This document shows positions 14,799 through 27,522 of a stretch of 64,000 bases of DNA, piece by piece; positions within the stretch are counted from its first letter, which is position 1, and each line of letters begins with the position of its first letter. The DNA comes from Burhinus oedicnemus (lineage: Eukaryota > Chordata > Aves > Charadriiformes > Burhinidae), in assembly GCA_008921705.1 (NCBI GenBank), contig VFFE01009205.1, forward strand, positions 701,194 to 765,193, in the 5' to 3' direction. The notes below the pieces were generated by a model that did not search any database, was not told the origin of the DNA, and saw only the letters and a program-made list of their open reading frames with translations. Made by a program: the position numbers and the translations under genes.

Positions 14799-16737
14799 AA
14801 CCTCACAATGTTGTGTTTAAATAAAATTTTAAACAAATAAACTGCAGGGGCATGTGTTACAAGTCTCTTGAAATGCCGTTGGAGGGTGTTAGTTGCTGTG
14901 GTACCACAAAGCCACAGGGGCTGTAAGGGGCTGTGTTGCTCCAGGGGTATTTTCAGGTAGGACGTTTTGCTCAGCACATCTCTCCTCTTCAAGAAGAGCA
15001 GAAACTGAGCTCTGGCCTGAGGGAGCAGCGGTGTGGACAGCATCAGTGCCTCGCCTGAGCACTGGCAGGACTGAGGGAGAGCACAATCGGGAGGCTGTTC
15101 AGGGCCAGCACCTTGTGCCGTCTTGCAAAGGTGGAGACAGACAGACCAGAAACGCCCCTAAGGGAGGTACCTTACACATGGGCATAATGGGGAATGTTAT
15201 TCTCCTATTACCTCCTGCAGACACTTGCCAGTAGACAGGCTGTCAAGACAACCACTGAATTGAATGATACTACTGTAATTTTTAAGACTTTTTAGACTGA
15301 CCAGGCAATGCTAAACATTGTGCCTATTTTAAGTACTTTATGGTCCTGCTATCATAAAGAGCAATCCATTTCATTCCACATAGCTAAACACACAAACACT
15401 GGGTTCAAAAGTCTGTAGAGGGACAATCGAAAAACAGATCTGTTTCACTTCTAAAACAACCCCTTGAATTTGGATGATGCCAGGCAAGCAATCACCATTT
15501 GGTGAGGTTGACATGCAAAACTTGATTGTTCTGAATATTTACCTAGAAAATATATTGCTGTAGCTCTGATGTGAAACAACCTTCTAGTCTGCATCTTGCA
15601 TAAATCAAACATGCCTGCCATTTGCTAAATTATTACATTATAAACCATGTTGTAATTACAAAACTTTAGTTGTTCCATTTATGATCTCTATGGTTTATTG
15701 TATTATTGGTTGGACTTGAAAGCTGAGGCTTTAAATTTATGAAGTCCACTAAAATATTATATTCCCCATCCCTTTCTCCAGCTGATCAAATGACTAAATC
15801 AATTGCTGGGGCAATGCCAATGGTATTAGGATCAATAGGACTGTGAAATTTATTGTACATTTTTGTTGCTGTATAAAATTAGATTGCGGAGTTTATGAAT
15901 GTTTATTCTTCTGAGCACTGGATTTCTGGTTTGCCTGAAACATACATTACAGTAGTTTGGTCTTTGCTTGTTATGTGGCCATTTCACCAGCAATACTTTA
16001 AATGTATCCTCTGTTAAAGAGTATTAATAGGTCTGTGGTTTTTTGGTTTCATCCAAATTAATTTTCATAGATACTTGGTCTTTTTCAGGCCCTGAATTGA
16101 CTCTGCAGAGTGCGTACTTAAATGTCTTGCTGAGTTTGGGCCTTGCAAAGAAAATGAAAGCTAATGGAAACTTTCTTGATAATCTTACTGGACTTGTGCA
16201 TGGTCTTACACACTTTGTATCACAGAATCTCCTGCCCTTCTCAGCTTATCTGCTTCAGATGGTTTAGACAATGTATAGTGAGATATATTTTGATAATTAA
16301 GTTAGCCAGCTCTCTATAACTTTGGAAAATAAGACTTTCTGCCAAGGGACCAAAATTCCAGGGATGTTTGTCTTTGGGTATAATCATACTGCAGAGTGGG
16401 TGCCTGTTGGTGCAAGGTTGCAAAGGAAGCGGACAAAAACAGTAACAGTTGAGGGAGACCAAATCTAAATGCAATATTAGGGACAATACAAACTTCTTTT
16501 TAACAGTCACTAAATATGTATGAGGGGAGTGATCTTCTTAAAAATGTGTGCAATGCTTTCATTCAGTGAAGAATTGCTAATTCATCAGGAAGGGACGTGA
16601 TAATTCTCAAAACAGCTTTAGTAGAAAAGGCCCAGTAAAGTCTGTATGTAGGAACTGCGTGTGTCTGGAAGAACAGTGAATCCAGGTTATTTACATCTGC
16701 TGGACAGATCGGGGGTTGATATTCAAGAGGTATGTTT
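14799..16737. other. Non-coding block with a possible conserved element
   Basis: No gene seen. About 14.90-15.16 kb is GC-richer than the surroundings but contains only unrecognised overlapping frames. About 15.61-15.90 kb is high-complexity AT-rich sequence with a TGTAATTACA palindrome and several TTTATGA- and TAAT-type cores. That texture is common in vertebrate conserved non-coding elements, but conservation cannot be tested from one sequence. Confidence 0.4.
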
Positions 16738-16830
16738 TAACCCTGGACTGGCAGATAACCCCAGGCAAAGCATTTCAAATCACTCTGCAAAATGAAGATA
16801 AATGCATAGCCCTTCACTACAGAGCTCCTT
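16738..16830 (+). mobile_element. MIR-like SINE relic
   Basis: The order of motifs resembles the MIR/CORE-SINE central region: a CTGGACTGGCAG-like segment, then CCAGGCAAAGCATTTCAAATC (compare the MIR pattern around GGGCAAGTCACTTAA), then CTGCAAAATGAAGATAA (compare TGTAAAATGGGGATAA). It is heavily diverged and has no flanking duplications. Such relics predate the split of birds and mammals. Confidence 0.45.
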
Positions 16831-18275
16831 AGCAAAGATGACCAAAAAGAGGTACACAGAAATAGTATGTTCTAAACAGCAAACTCTTTTTCAGAGTCAC
16901 TGGTCAAGTACTTTACATAGTTTTGAGTTTTCTGGTGACTCTTTTTCTTCCCTCAGCCAATCTGTGGAGGAAGACTGTAGTGGTAAAGGGTGCTCCACAA
17001 TTTTATTTTAGCAGTCACAAAATACAGGATCTCAATTAAGCCAAACATTAAGCCAAGCATATACTGCAGGCCAACCCTAAAGAGAGCAGGAGGAGGAAGG
17101 GGATGATAGTGGTGTGCTCAGTTAAGACTGATAAAACTGTCTATTTGAATGTTGTGATGTTTATAAACCTCTTTTTAGGAAGACAGAAGAGACTTTCCAG
17201 GAGACCAGAATAGATCTGACTATACACAAAATTCTGTGAAACGAATGTACTAAGAAAATATTTTTCTTCTTGTCTTTGCTATTAATTTGAGGTGTTCTGC
17301 TTTAACTAGGGTAGGTGTAGCTAGCTTACTTAGAATGTGGTTTTCAGGCTAGCAATGTCCCTTTCATGGAAATGTTTTTTAAAGAGCAAATAAACCTGGC
17401 AATATCTGTCCTCACCAACTGTAGAATAAAGGAAGCACTTTTTCCACTAGACTACCAAACTTTTGTTAGAGGCTACAGGGCTCATCCCAGCTACCAACAC
17501 GGCATTGGAGGTAATATTTCTCCATTAAAACTGAGCTAGTATTCCTTACAAATGTGTTTCACGACTGCTTAAGAATTTGAAGTCTCTTTAATACTTCAAT
17601 AATTTAGAGCAGTTAAGCTTTGTAGAGTCTTGTCACTTGCATGGGATTTAAAACTTCTTCCTTTTGTGGTGTTAACCTGAAGAAAAATGTGTATGTGTTT
17701 TCATTTTAGTTAAAAAATAATTAAGTCTGGGAGGAGGGAAAAGGAAGGATGGATAGAAGCTGTATTAAAACTTTTTGCTTTGTGTGAAAATCTTTCCATG
17801 TGGCTCTAAAATTCTTACTCTATAAAAACTTTTGTGAGCTGCTTGATGTGTCTTTACAGTTAAAATGCTTAGTTATCGTTATGTAATTATAAATAGAAAT
17901 TGAGTTGGATGCTACTAGCTGTGACAGTAACATAAAGGGACAACATTAAGATTTTTTTGTTGTTGTTTGGTCTTTTTTGAATGCAGTATCTTTATCTTTA
18001 AAATTGCATTGAAAACTCGTAGTGCAATATTTATAAAGCACAGATATTGCATAAGGGAAGAACCAGAAAAAGGAGTTCTTAGTAGTCAGCTCTTAAAGTA
18101 GAGGATGTATTTCTCCATTTATCTTTCAAAAATTAAGCTTTTCAGATATGATATCTGTTAAATCCAGGTAGAGCTCCACATTGCTGAAATCTGACTTTAA
18201 AAAAAGCTTTATTTGAAAGTATCAACTTTGTCATTTGTATGAAGGGCGGCGAGCTACCCAGTAACAGCTATTAAC
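16831..18275. other. Non-coding block, nothing recognised
   Basis: AT-rich sequence with stops in all frames and no repeat, RNA gene or exon that I can identify. Confidence 0.6.
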
Positions 18276-18366
18276 ATGAGTGACAAGGGCATTTGTCTGG
18301 AATGGGGAGACAGAGGACTTGAACCCGAGTTTCTTAGACCCCAGAAGAGCCCTTAGTTACTTGGCC
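18276..18366 (-). mobile_element. tRNA-derived SINE head (MIR-like)
   Basis: On the minus strand the segment reads like the tRNA-related head of a MIR-type SINE: AAGTAACTAAGGGCTCTTCTG (A-box region), a short variable stretch, then CTCGGGTTCAAGTCCTCTG, which matches the polymerase III B box (GGTTCAANNC). No cloverleaf with an anticodon arm can be drawn, so it is not a tRNA gene. The body beyond the head is not recognisable. Confidence 0.45.
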
Positions 18367-18525
18367 ATAGGTTGTTATGGAATGTTCCTGTTTCCTTTCC
18401 CTTTTTTACCTAAAAAACCCCCAAATGAACTCAAAAAGGAAAAAGAACAGACACGGAAACCTCTCTGTATTTCATGCTGTAGAAACAAGTTAATCATGAC
18501 CCACTGTTACTCCTTGCTGAGTTAG

Positions 18526-18545
18526 AAAAAAAAAAAATTTTTTTT
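18526..18545. repeat. A12T8 homopolymer inverted repeat
   Basis: Twelve A residues followed directly by eight T residues. This can form a small A/T hairpin or simply be two abutting homopolymers. Confidence 0.8.
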
Positions 18546-18570
18546 ATTATTGTTGTGCATTTATTTGTGC

Positions 18571-18600
18571 ATAGGTAACTTTTTACAAAAAAGTACCTAT
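18571..18600. repeat. 30-bp imperfect hairpin
   Basis: The left arm ATAGGTAACTTTTT pairs with the right arm AAAAAGTACCTAT around a loop of about three bases, with one unpaired base in the stem. It lies 25 bp right of the A12T8 tract. It could be the joined ends of a decayed inverted-repeat element or chance; I see no longer terminal repeats beyond it. Confidence 0.6.
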
Positions 18601-21600
18601 GTAACTCAGGTGCCTAAATCTATTTTCAAAATATTGTTGTCTATTCAGGACACTCAGTTGAACTGTGACTACACAGAAAACAGAGATGTTGTGGTAAAAT
18701 AACAGCCAGCGCTGAGAAAGCCAGCTTGCACACCACTGGCTGCAACTTGCAGCCTCCGGGGTCCTCTGTGAGCTAATTCACAGTGTGTCTTGGATGCTAT
18801 TTCAGTCAGATTCCTCCTAAAAATGGGTTATTCTGTAAGTTACTTCAGGCGCCTGCAGTCTGGGCACCTTGGTGCTTGCAGGTCATCTTGTTGCAGTTGT
18901 CAAGTAAAACTTAGTCTTAGAAGTCAGTCAATGGTGCCTCCTCAGTGGATATTGACTGAGGATGTGGACCATGAACATCTATCATATTGAAGCAGAGACC
19001 TGAGCTAACTGGTCTGTAGCTGTGTCACTCCTTTATAGTTACAGGATGCTGGAGTGTATAACGCAAACACTGTAACAGAAAACCAGTGTATTACATGATA
19101 AAGATTAGTTTATTGATGGAGTACAGGTTTGTGTAGAGCTGTGGGGATAGCTCTTCCATGATGTACTAGTAAGTATTCTACAATGTAATAATTTAAAACC
19201 ATTAGCGGCATGTTGTTGTCGTCTTTCATTTTAATTGTCTTATGTCTTCTGCTGTATGTTTTTTAGCACTGGCACATATGCCAGACTTTAAAGAGTCTAT
19301 TGTGGAACGTTTGTCACAAACAACCAGGACTAAAAGGCTTGAGGGCATGAAATAAACATGCATTTACATTAAAAAATAATTGCTGAAGGGTTTTGCTTTG
19401 TGTTTTTCTTTTTGTCTTGGAGGAAGAGATGAACTCCTTCCTGCATTTGGCAGAAGCAGAAACATCCAGGCATTAGTCTTCAGAAGTGCAAGCAGGATTG
19501 CTGAGGTGTTGGGGCGAGAGCGAAAACACCCTGTCCTACACTGCGCTGCACCACCCACCTCTCCTGCGCCGCTGATTTTAATACTCCCTCCAGACAGCAG
19601 AGGCAAACATGTTAGACCAGGAATCCTTTGCTTCAGCTGCCTGACATATGGTACCACATAATCTCTGTTTCATTTTGACAGTGCCAAAACCCAACAGCTT
19701 GAGCGGCAGCCTTGAAATGTAATAGGATGAACACGCACCACCACAACAAAGCTGCCGTGTGGGGTGTGTAAATCTGTCCATCGGTTAACAAATTCCTTGT
19801 AATATTTGTTTTCAAGAAGTTGTTCTTCTGATCATCAATTGGGTTGTTGGATGGGGTTTGTGTGATTTGGTTTTCTTGCTGCTTCTAGAGACAGACCCTT
19901 GTTTTTGGCTGTCAGGGTGCCGTATGTGCAGGATTTCTACTTCTAGCCTCCCATTGCTGTTTTGCTGACCTCTTTCTCACTCCGTAGGGAAGCACAAGTT
20001 AACACAAAGATTACAGTAAATTTGTTCTATGGTAAACTTACATCAAGAGAAGAAGCAGGAAGGCACTTCCACAAACCAATAATGACTGCATGTCACTACA
20101 GTGTGGCTCGTATATCACTGGAAATGACAAAGTGGTTTGAAGTGCGTAAGAACATCAAAGGCCTTTTGTTTATTCAAGGTCACAGACAGATGGGATCTGG
20201 TGTATGGCAAGCCTATACAAAAGTTATGGCCATTTGGAAATGGAAACGGATGAAACCAAAATTGGAACAAGATGTAGGCATAAAGGCAGAACATGGTATG
20301 AAAAAAGGTTATTTGCTCAGCAAAGTTAAGCTGAACTGGTTTTATCTCAATTAAGAAGGGTGATATTGGGAAATGTTTGGGGGGTTTGTTGGTTTTTTTC
20401 CTCTGCAAAAATGACTAATTTCACTTTTGGTGACTAGAAAACTTCTCTTTTTTTGGTTTGGAGGTAATTTGTCTTATTTCACATCTTTTAGAGAACAAGT
20501 CGACATTTTTTTAAGATAATGCAACTTCAATTTTACCTTTCTCTCTTGTAAGTTGGCATTCTGATTATGTAGATAGTATTTTATTGGAAATTACTGTTTC
20601 TGAGAATCCTACCCTTGAATATTTTCTCAAGATTCTCATAAGGATAATGAAGAAATGCCTCAGATGTTTTAATTGCAAAATAATAACTTCAATTTAGATT
20701 TTCATCACCACAGATACTGCGGTGGCCTTTTTAAACTTCCCTTTCTTCCTCCTGCCCGTAACCAAATAGTTAAAAATAAATGAGCTTGTTTTTCGTGGAA
20801 CATCTAGGCATAAACTCCATTTTCCACCTCACCTTTATTTCCAAAAGAAAAACACAGCCAGATTCTCAAAACAATTTTAAGCATCTCTTTGTGGTTGAGC
20901 AACTTAATGGTTTGGATTAGATTTGCTCCAGCACAAGTGTCAATAATTACAAAGACCTGTTTTCCCAACATTTACCAGTCTCCTCCTATGGGGAAAACCT
21001 TCCCACAGTCAATTAATTGTTCATCATAATTCATGTTTTTCCCTCTTTTTTTTTTTTTCCTTATTTGAAGATGGCTTGAAGTTTTAGTTTCAAATTCTCA
21101 AGTGTACTCTGACTTCACCCCACCCACAAAAGAGTTCAGGAGGAAACGGGGAGAAGGGGAGAGAGGAGGGCATCTACCAAAAATGACCTGCATGTTTTCA
21201 CATCCAACACCCAAAGGTACAATCAGTATCTGCAAAAAGTGTTGTACACAGGAAATAATTTCCTGTACTATTTACAGACTGAATCTAGAAATCTACCCCC
21301 AACCTTCATATTTTCTATAGATACAAATCACGGTTCTTGACTTAAATATTCCCAGATAGTTTTATAGCTACTGAGTCATGCTCTGACTCGTTCATCCAAC
21401 AATCCCTGTTCCTATTTCAGGCTGCAAGTACCATATTGTCTGTATAAATGTTTCCTGATTTGAGCTTTCCTGTGTTTAGAGACTACTTCCCATAAACTTG
21501 TCAGGCCCCTAATTAATGCACTGGACCACTAGGCATGTCAAACAAATTACATCATTTTTTGTATACGTCGCAGATTCCACATTTATTAACTGGGTTTAAT

Positions 21601-24600
21601 AATTGCTGAACTCAAAGTTATTTTGATTAATACAGAGTTTGAACCTGGTTTACTGGCACTCTCTCTGTTTTGGGGCAGAGACAAAGGCTCAAAACAAATG
21701 TTACTGGATTACAAAATTGATGAGAATTGAGTTTTTTTAATGAGGCTTGAAAAATCTCAGGGAAGTAATCTTTACCCTAATTAATTTGCAGTTCCTGTCT
21801 CCTCCCCTCTATCCTGCTAGCAGGAAAGAAAAAAAGGAGAGAGGACAAGGTACAGTTTAAAACAAAGTGCATATTTTCCTCTAATTCTCCTATTGAGAAT
21901 TAGTGGAAGGTACAGAAACAGTAAAATTTGACAGGAGATCTATTTGGCTTGGGATTTCTAGTCACCTTTTGAGAACAGAAATTTCCTTATTTAATAAACC
22001 AGCCCAGTTTACTTTGATGTGGAATATCCTTACTCCAGCTGAACTCCACTTTAGCTGTAGTGTTTAGAAAGTGAGGATTTTCATTCTTGTAGTGCTTCCG
22101 TGTTTCACCTCCTGTTTGCCACGAGAGTTTAGGGGAATGAATAGAGCCCAGGAGATACTCTGGTTCATGTAGAATGATGCCATTACATTTGGACCACTAC
22201 AGACAGAACTGCCTCATCACTGGAAGACTGGGGACTTCTAGCGATTTCCAAGTCACCTGCAAGCCATCTTACCCCCAAAACTCCATCATAGTCTCCTCCA
22301 TTTACAACTTGTTTCTATGGGTTATAATTCAAGTAACTTTCCAAATATTTTCCCAGAAGTATTCATGCAAATCCTCAACTGTAGCACACTGGTACTTTTA
22401 GCTCGAGTTTCTTGAAGAGGTTTTGTAGGTTACATGTTTTGTTGGTGTGGCTTCCTGGCTAAAATGTGGGTGACTTGCAGACAGAAGGTAGCCTAACTCA
22501 GTGCCATTATTCCTGGAGTGTTGTAATCCCTTTTCTCTGTACACTAGGTTCCCATAATTGACTGAGAAACCAGTTGCAGAGACTTTAGCACATTAAAAGA
22601 ACTGTGAAACACAGTTTGGGAAGTCTAAATACCATTAATGAGAGAGCAAAGTGGGTCTAGAAGAGGTTATTTTGCAGCATAATTATTCTCATTTTGACTT
22701 TGGCTAATTCAGGAGGTGTAACTTGGGTGTTGATATCCTGAGTTAGCTCTATATGGTAACATTAATGCTAATAGAAGAGGGCCAGCATAATATCCATTAT
22801 TCAGTTATGTCCTACCTAAATCTGTAAAATACCACTTAATCATGGCTAATCACTGGGTAAATCTTGTGCTGATTCTTTACACAGAGGGTGAATTTCATCC
22901 TCGTGCAGTAGATCTCCATGGATCCAACATATCTTTTAAGCTGTGCTTTCATATTGTAGAAAGCCATCTCGTTTCTTTCAAGAAATACAGCTATTTTTTT
23001 CCAAGTTATGAGTGCTTTTTTTCTTCTTATATTCTATGGCTGCTGAGTGATTCATTTCCCAAATGTTTACAGAGAATATCTACTGGAAAAGGTGATCATG
23101 ACTTTTTAAAATACCTATTTAAAGAAGACGTCTCAATAGTGCTGTGTAATCCAGTGCAGCTTCTCTCTAGTGACCAGAGCCCATAGTAGAGTTCAATCAG
23201 CCTTAGTCAATCAGAGCAAATGATTTTTTTTTTTTTTGGCAGATATATTTGATTATATTAATTCCAAATACTTTTTTATTACAATGTAGCAGATTTTAAT
23301 TGAAATGGCCAGATGGAGTATTTTATTTTTACTCACCTCTAGCATTGTTTTAGGACAATCTAAATTATTAAACTCTTATTTTATGAATACTATTTAACCA
23401 TTTTGTGAATATGCAACTCATACAATTTTATCACTAAGATACTAGAAAATTCATCTTGTCTGCAGTCTTACATCCTTTAAATTTAACATACCAAATATAA
23501 AAAATGGTTTAAAAATAGATATTAATTTTCTCAGAAGTAGAGTCTAATATTAATTTCTAGGCTTTGCAAATGATACAGGCCATATATAGGTTGTAATTTT
23601 TAAATCTTGAAATACTTTGGATCATATTTATTTCACCTTTGGTGTTTGAAATTTAGAAGGGAGAAAAAACTAGAGTGTTTTTTAAATATTTTTAAGTCAC
23701 GATAACAAATCTTTTAAAGTTTTGGTTTTTTAGTTGTATTTAGTGTGTGTCTTGCTCAGGAAAGATTCTTCACACAGGACAGCTGGGTTTTTTTGTTTTG
23801 TGGGTTTTTTTCTTTTTTTTTTTTTCCCTTTGTCAAAAGAAAACTTGTGGTGGAAGGAGATTTATATATACATAGCTGCATCTCTGCCTCCCTTGAGCCA
23901 ATTTTGACAATATGGCTCTTGTGCAATTTTGAAATTGTATTCAAATGGTAACAGGCTGTGTTCTGAAAATGTAAGTATACATATGGTATACATGTGTGTT
24001 TCTACGGATGTCTATGCAGAATATAATATGCAAGCTAGTTCAGCAGGTAACCTGTGCGTCCAAGTTTTGTTGCATTCATACACAAGTAGAATTATTTTCT
24101 GATACTATGCTGTCTTTCTGATGTGATGAAATGCTTGAGATATAAAATCTCAACGCAGATGAGCTGTGTAACTTACAAATATCTATGGTGTCCCTGTTTC
24201 TTCCAATTACTTTCTTACCATACGTATCCAGTAATAAATTATAGGTGTGTTTGCCAGCCCTGTTCCATCAATCTGAGACCCAAAATTAAAGCTGGGTTCT
24301 TAACAAGAAATTTCTCTTATTCAATCAGTTATAAAAAATTTGTTTAGAACTCTGAGCCAGACTCAAATCCAAATCACTCTTTTATAGCTGCATAGGCTTC
24401 GCAAAATTAAGGTGAGTGGAAAATAATAAAAATCTGTTCCTGTCGCTAGCAGCAAAGAATTATAGCTCTGAAATGGATTTCTTGCATAAGATAATTATAT
24501 CCTAATCACAGCTGTGCTTTTCAAAGTTGTGCCAATTTTACAACATTCGTCATTAAACACCTGGGTTTGTGTGTTGTGATGGTGTTTTTATGTTGTATTT

Positions 24601-24734
24601 TACATATTTGATGAATACTGTAGGAGCGTCTCTCCATATTTTTTATATATCGTTTAAGTCAGCTGAATTTAATGCTCAAAAGCTGATTAATAGCCCAAAG
24701 GTGTAAGGTTGCCCATATTCATCCAAACTACTTT

Positions 24735-24781
24735 TTATTGAAGTGCTCCATAGATGTCAGTGGATTTGTATCAGGCTCCAT
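24735..24781 (+). repeat. Possible ancient amniote interspersed repeat
   Basis: The string GAAGTGCTCCATAGATGTCAGTGG followed by TATCAGGCTCC resembles the motif GAAGTCAATGG..ATCAGGCCC, which recurs in old repeats of birds, turtles and crocodilians. I recall the pattern but not a secure family name, and the match is short. Confidence 0.25.
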
Positions 24782-25477
24782 ATGTAATATATATATGTGT
24801 ACACTTAAAGATTAGAAGGAAGCATTAATGAAGCTTTCTGACGTATATGAAACTTAGGCAGGTCTATATTGTGAAGTATACATTTCAGTGTACTGCAATA
24901 TTGGGGTTTACATTATGAATTTGGAAAAACGGTTGCCGTTATTAACAAATGAAAGGTGTTTACAAAAGAAGCTTGATGCTGTGCTCTTGTCCGTGTGTAT
25001 ATTGTTATGCGTGGATCCAGGAAGATCTATTGCTCTGTATTGCTAAAAAAAAAAAAAATCCTGGTTAAATCCTTCTAAATACCCACTCAGTTTAAGTGAA
25101 GAAACTAGAATATAGAATGAGGCCCACTGAAATGGCACTTGAAAAAAAATAATGCAGCAATATTTATTATTTTCCTTGTAGTTCAAGTTTGATTTTTAAA
25201 CATATTTAGGAAGAAATAAAAATGTTTTAATGCTGAAACATTAAATGCTTTTAAAAGCCAAAACCTAGATCACATTTCTTTCCAGTATCACAGTGAAGAA
25301 GTTTCCACTTCATCTGAGTATTTTCTATTGGCTTTTCTTTGTTGATCTTCTCTGTTGTTTCTGTTTGGCAGTGTTAGTTAACACAGCCTCTCTTCCTTTG
25401 TAAAGGACATATTAATCTTCCATATTTGCAGACAAGAAATTGGGGTGGAGGTGGTAAAACTGATGTAATGAAAGTTT

Positions 25478-25495
25478 AAAAAAAAAAAAAAAAAA
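25478..25495. repeat. A18 homopolymer
   Basis: An uninterrupted run of 18 A residues. No retroposon body is recognisable upstream, so it is annotated only as simple sequence. Confidence 0.9.
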
Positions 25496-27502
25496 GTATA
25501 GTGCAGAGATGGAATAAAATCACTGTATTTCAGTCTGACCTTGCTATTGTGGCTACAAAAGCTCCATCTATATGTAATACATATAGTGAAAATTATTTAA
25601 AGGGTGTAAGTCACCATCTTAATAGGTGAAGGCACTTCTGTAAGAGGCTGAGGTGAAGCAGGGCCATGCTGTAACAGTATGTAGTTCCTTGTCCAAGTCA
25701 GAGCAGGGAATAGCAACAGTGTGCAGCCGTGCATGTATGGTGCTAGAGCTCCTTTGTCTTCTAGTACTTCTCAGATAAAATATATAATAAGAAAACTCAT
25801 GCAGTTGTTGACCTTTAAATGTATATTATAGTCTTTCATTTCATGGTTTTAAATAGCTATTTCCTTATTATAATTTAATACATGTTATGCCTACAAACCT
25901 GGGAAAATTGGCTTGTTCCATCAATTTCAAAGGAACACAAAGTACACTCTGTACTCTGTTGTAAAAGTTTTATTAAACTTGATAGTATTTAAAATAATCT
26001 TTGAAAATTGCTGACACAATGATTCTAGGTTCTTCTTGGCTTGTATATAGCCCTAGCAGTGCTTGCAATGAGAAGCTTATTTGCTGAACCGGTGATCATT
26101 ACTGTAGTCACACCAGTCTCTAGCCATAATGCCTTTTTAGGTCTCAGTGCATTAGATTCAAGAGAAGGGTGAAGATCATCTCAGGGAACAGTTTGCCCTG
26201 GGGGATTTCAAGTGAGTAGATAAGAGCATTTAAACTGTTCTGCAGCTGTTGAATGACGGGCATATTTTGTAGGGAAGCCTGGAGTGGTGCTGGGATGGAT
26301 GCATTGATATAAAAGATGAGTCAGGCTCATAGCTGTCAGCTAAACCCATCTGTAAAGCATGATGAATGGACCTTTGGATATCTTCCTGTATTAACGCATA
26401 TTGTAGAAAAGAAATCCCTAGTAACACCGTGGATCCCCATCTAATAACCTAAAGAGTTCAGTTTTCAGTGTGAGGGCTGCAAATGGCAATCCTTATAGGA
26501 CTAGGAAAAGCTAGTTTTTAGGAATGGACATCATGCTCTGATAAATATTCATGTCAAAGCCAAAGAAATTTGGAATTTGCATGAGCTGTGACAGTGACTC
26601 TAGTCTAAAAATACCTGTTCTTTTCAATGCCTTCTAATACTTGCCTTGCTATGTACCTTTTTGGTGCTGCAGGAACCCTGCTGATGCCTCTAAGGGTTAA
26701 TGTGACTGATCAAAAAATGTAAATGCAGCTGGGATTTAGGGCCTGTTGGGCCTCAATAAATTCTGCTATTTCTGAAAAGGTATAAGAAAGGAGTAAAATA
26801 CTGGTAAGCCCCTTCCTTAGAAATTACCTACTGGTAGATCAGGGCTGGGTAATATCCCTTTTGAACTGAAGGGACATCTAATCTAGAGAAGTTTTTCACA
26901 AAGCTTTTATACTGATCTCTATGGGTAAAGACAGTATCTGCGCCGGAGGGGGGAGGGGGGGAACCCTCAAGATTATTTTGTGTAATTTGAACTGCTATTA
27001 ATTTTTATGTCGTTTTCTCTTGCCCTGTCCTAAATGAGGAGTCAAACCTTTTAATACTTGCCATGATATAAATATTTCATCTTAAGAAGGCAGTGATGAA
27101 AGAGAAGGCGACACAGCAATATACATCACTGAGGAATTTCTGCAGAATGGAAATTCCATCATGGCTGCATTTGACCCTCTTCTAAGAAAATTGTTTTAAA
27201 AGCCTGGTTATAATCAGTAGTTAGGCAATATGAAATAAAAATATGCATTAGAAAATCATTCTTACGATTGGCATAATTTTTAAATCATTGTTTTACCTTA
27301 GACCTGTGGGATCTGGGGCTCATAATGGAAATGGTTGAGATTTTGAGAGTCCTGCTGCAGTCCATCGAAGCCAAGCAGCATAATTCAATGATTGATGGAA
27401 CTTTTGGGGTGGAAAGAGGAGTGGAAGATGGCTTTTAACTATAGCCCTGTGGTAACATATCTGTGTGTTCTGATACAGCACCCGAGGGGACACTAAACCC
27501 TG

Positions 27503-27522
27503 CCCCCCCCCCCCCCCCCCCC
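27503..27522. repeat. C20 homopolymer
   Basis: Twenty consecutive C residues, unusual in this AT-rich neighbourhood. Such runs are prone to slippage and to length errors in sequencing, and the G-rich complement can stack into quadruplex-like structures. No gene context is visible. Confidence 0.95.

Noticed and set aside
18276..18366. Possible tRNA gene because of a GGGTTCAAGTC B box
   Set aside because: No acceptor stem or anticodon arm can be formed; the layout fits a tRNA-derived SINE head.
19962..20354. Plus-strand open frame of 130 codons, Lys-rich
   Set aside because: No recognisable family, and no promoter or splice signals around it.
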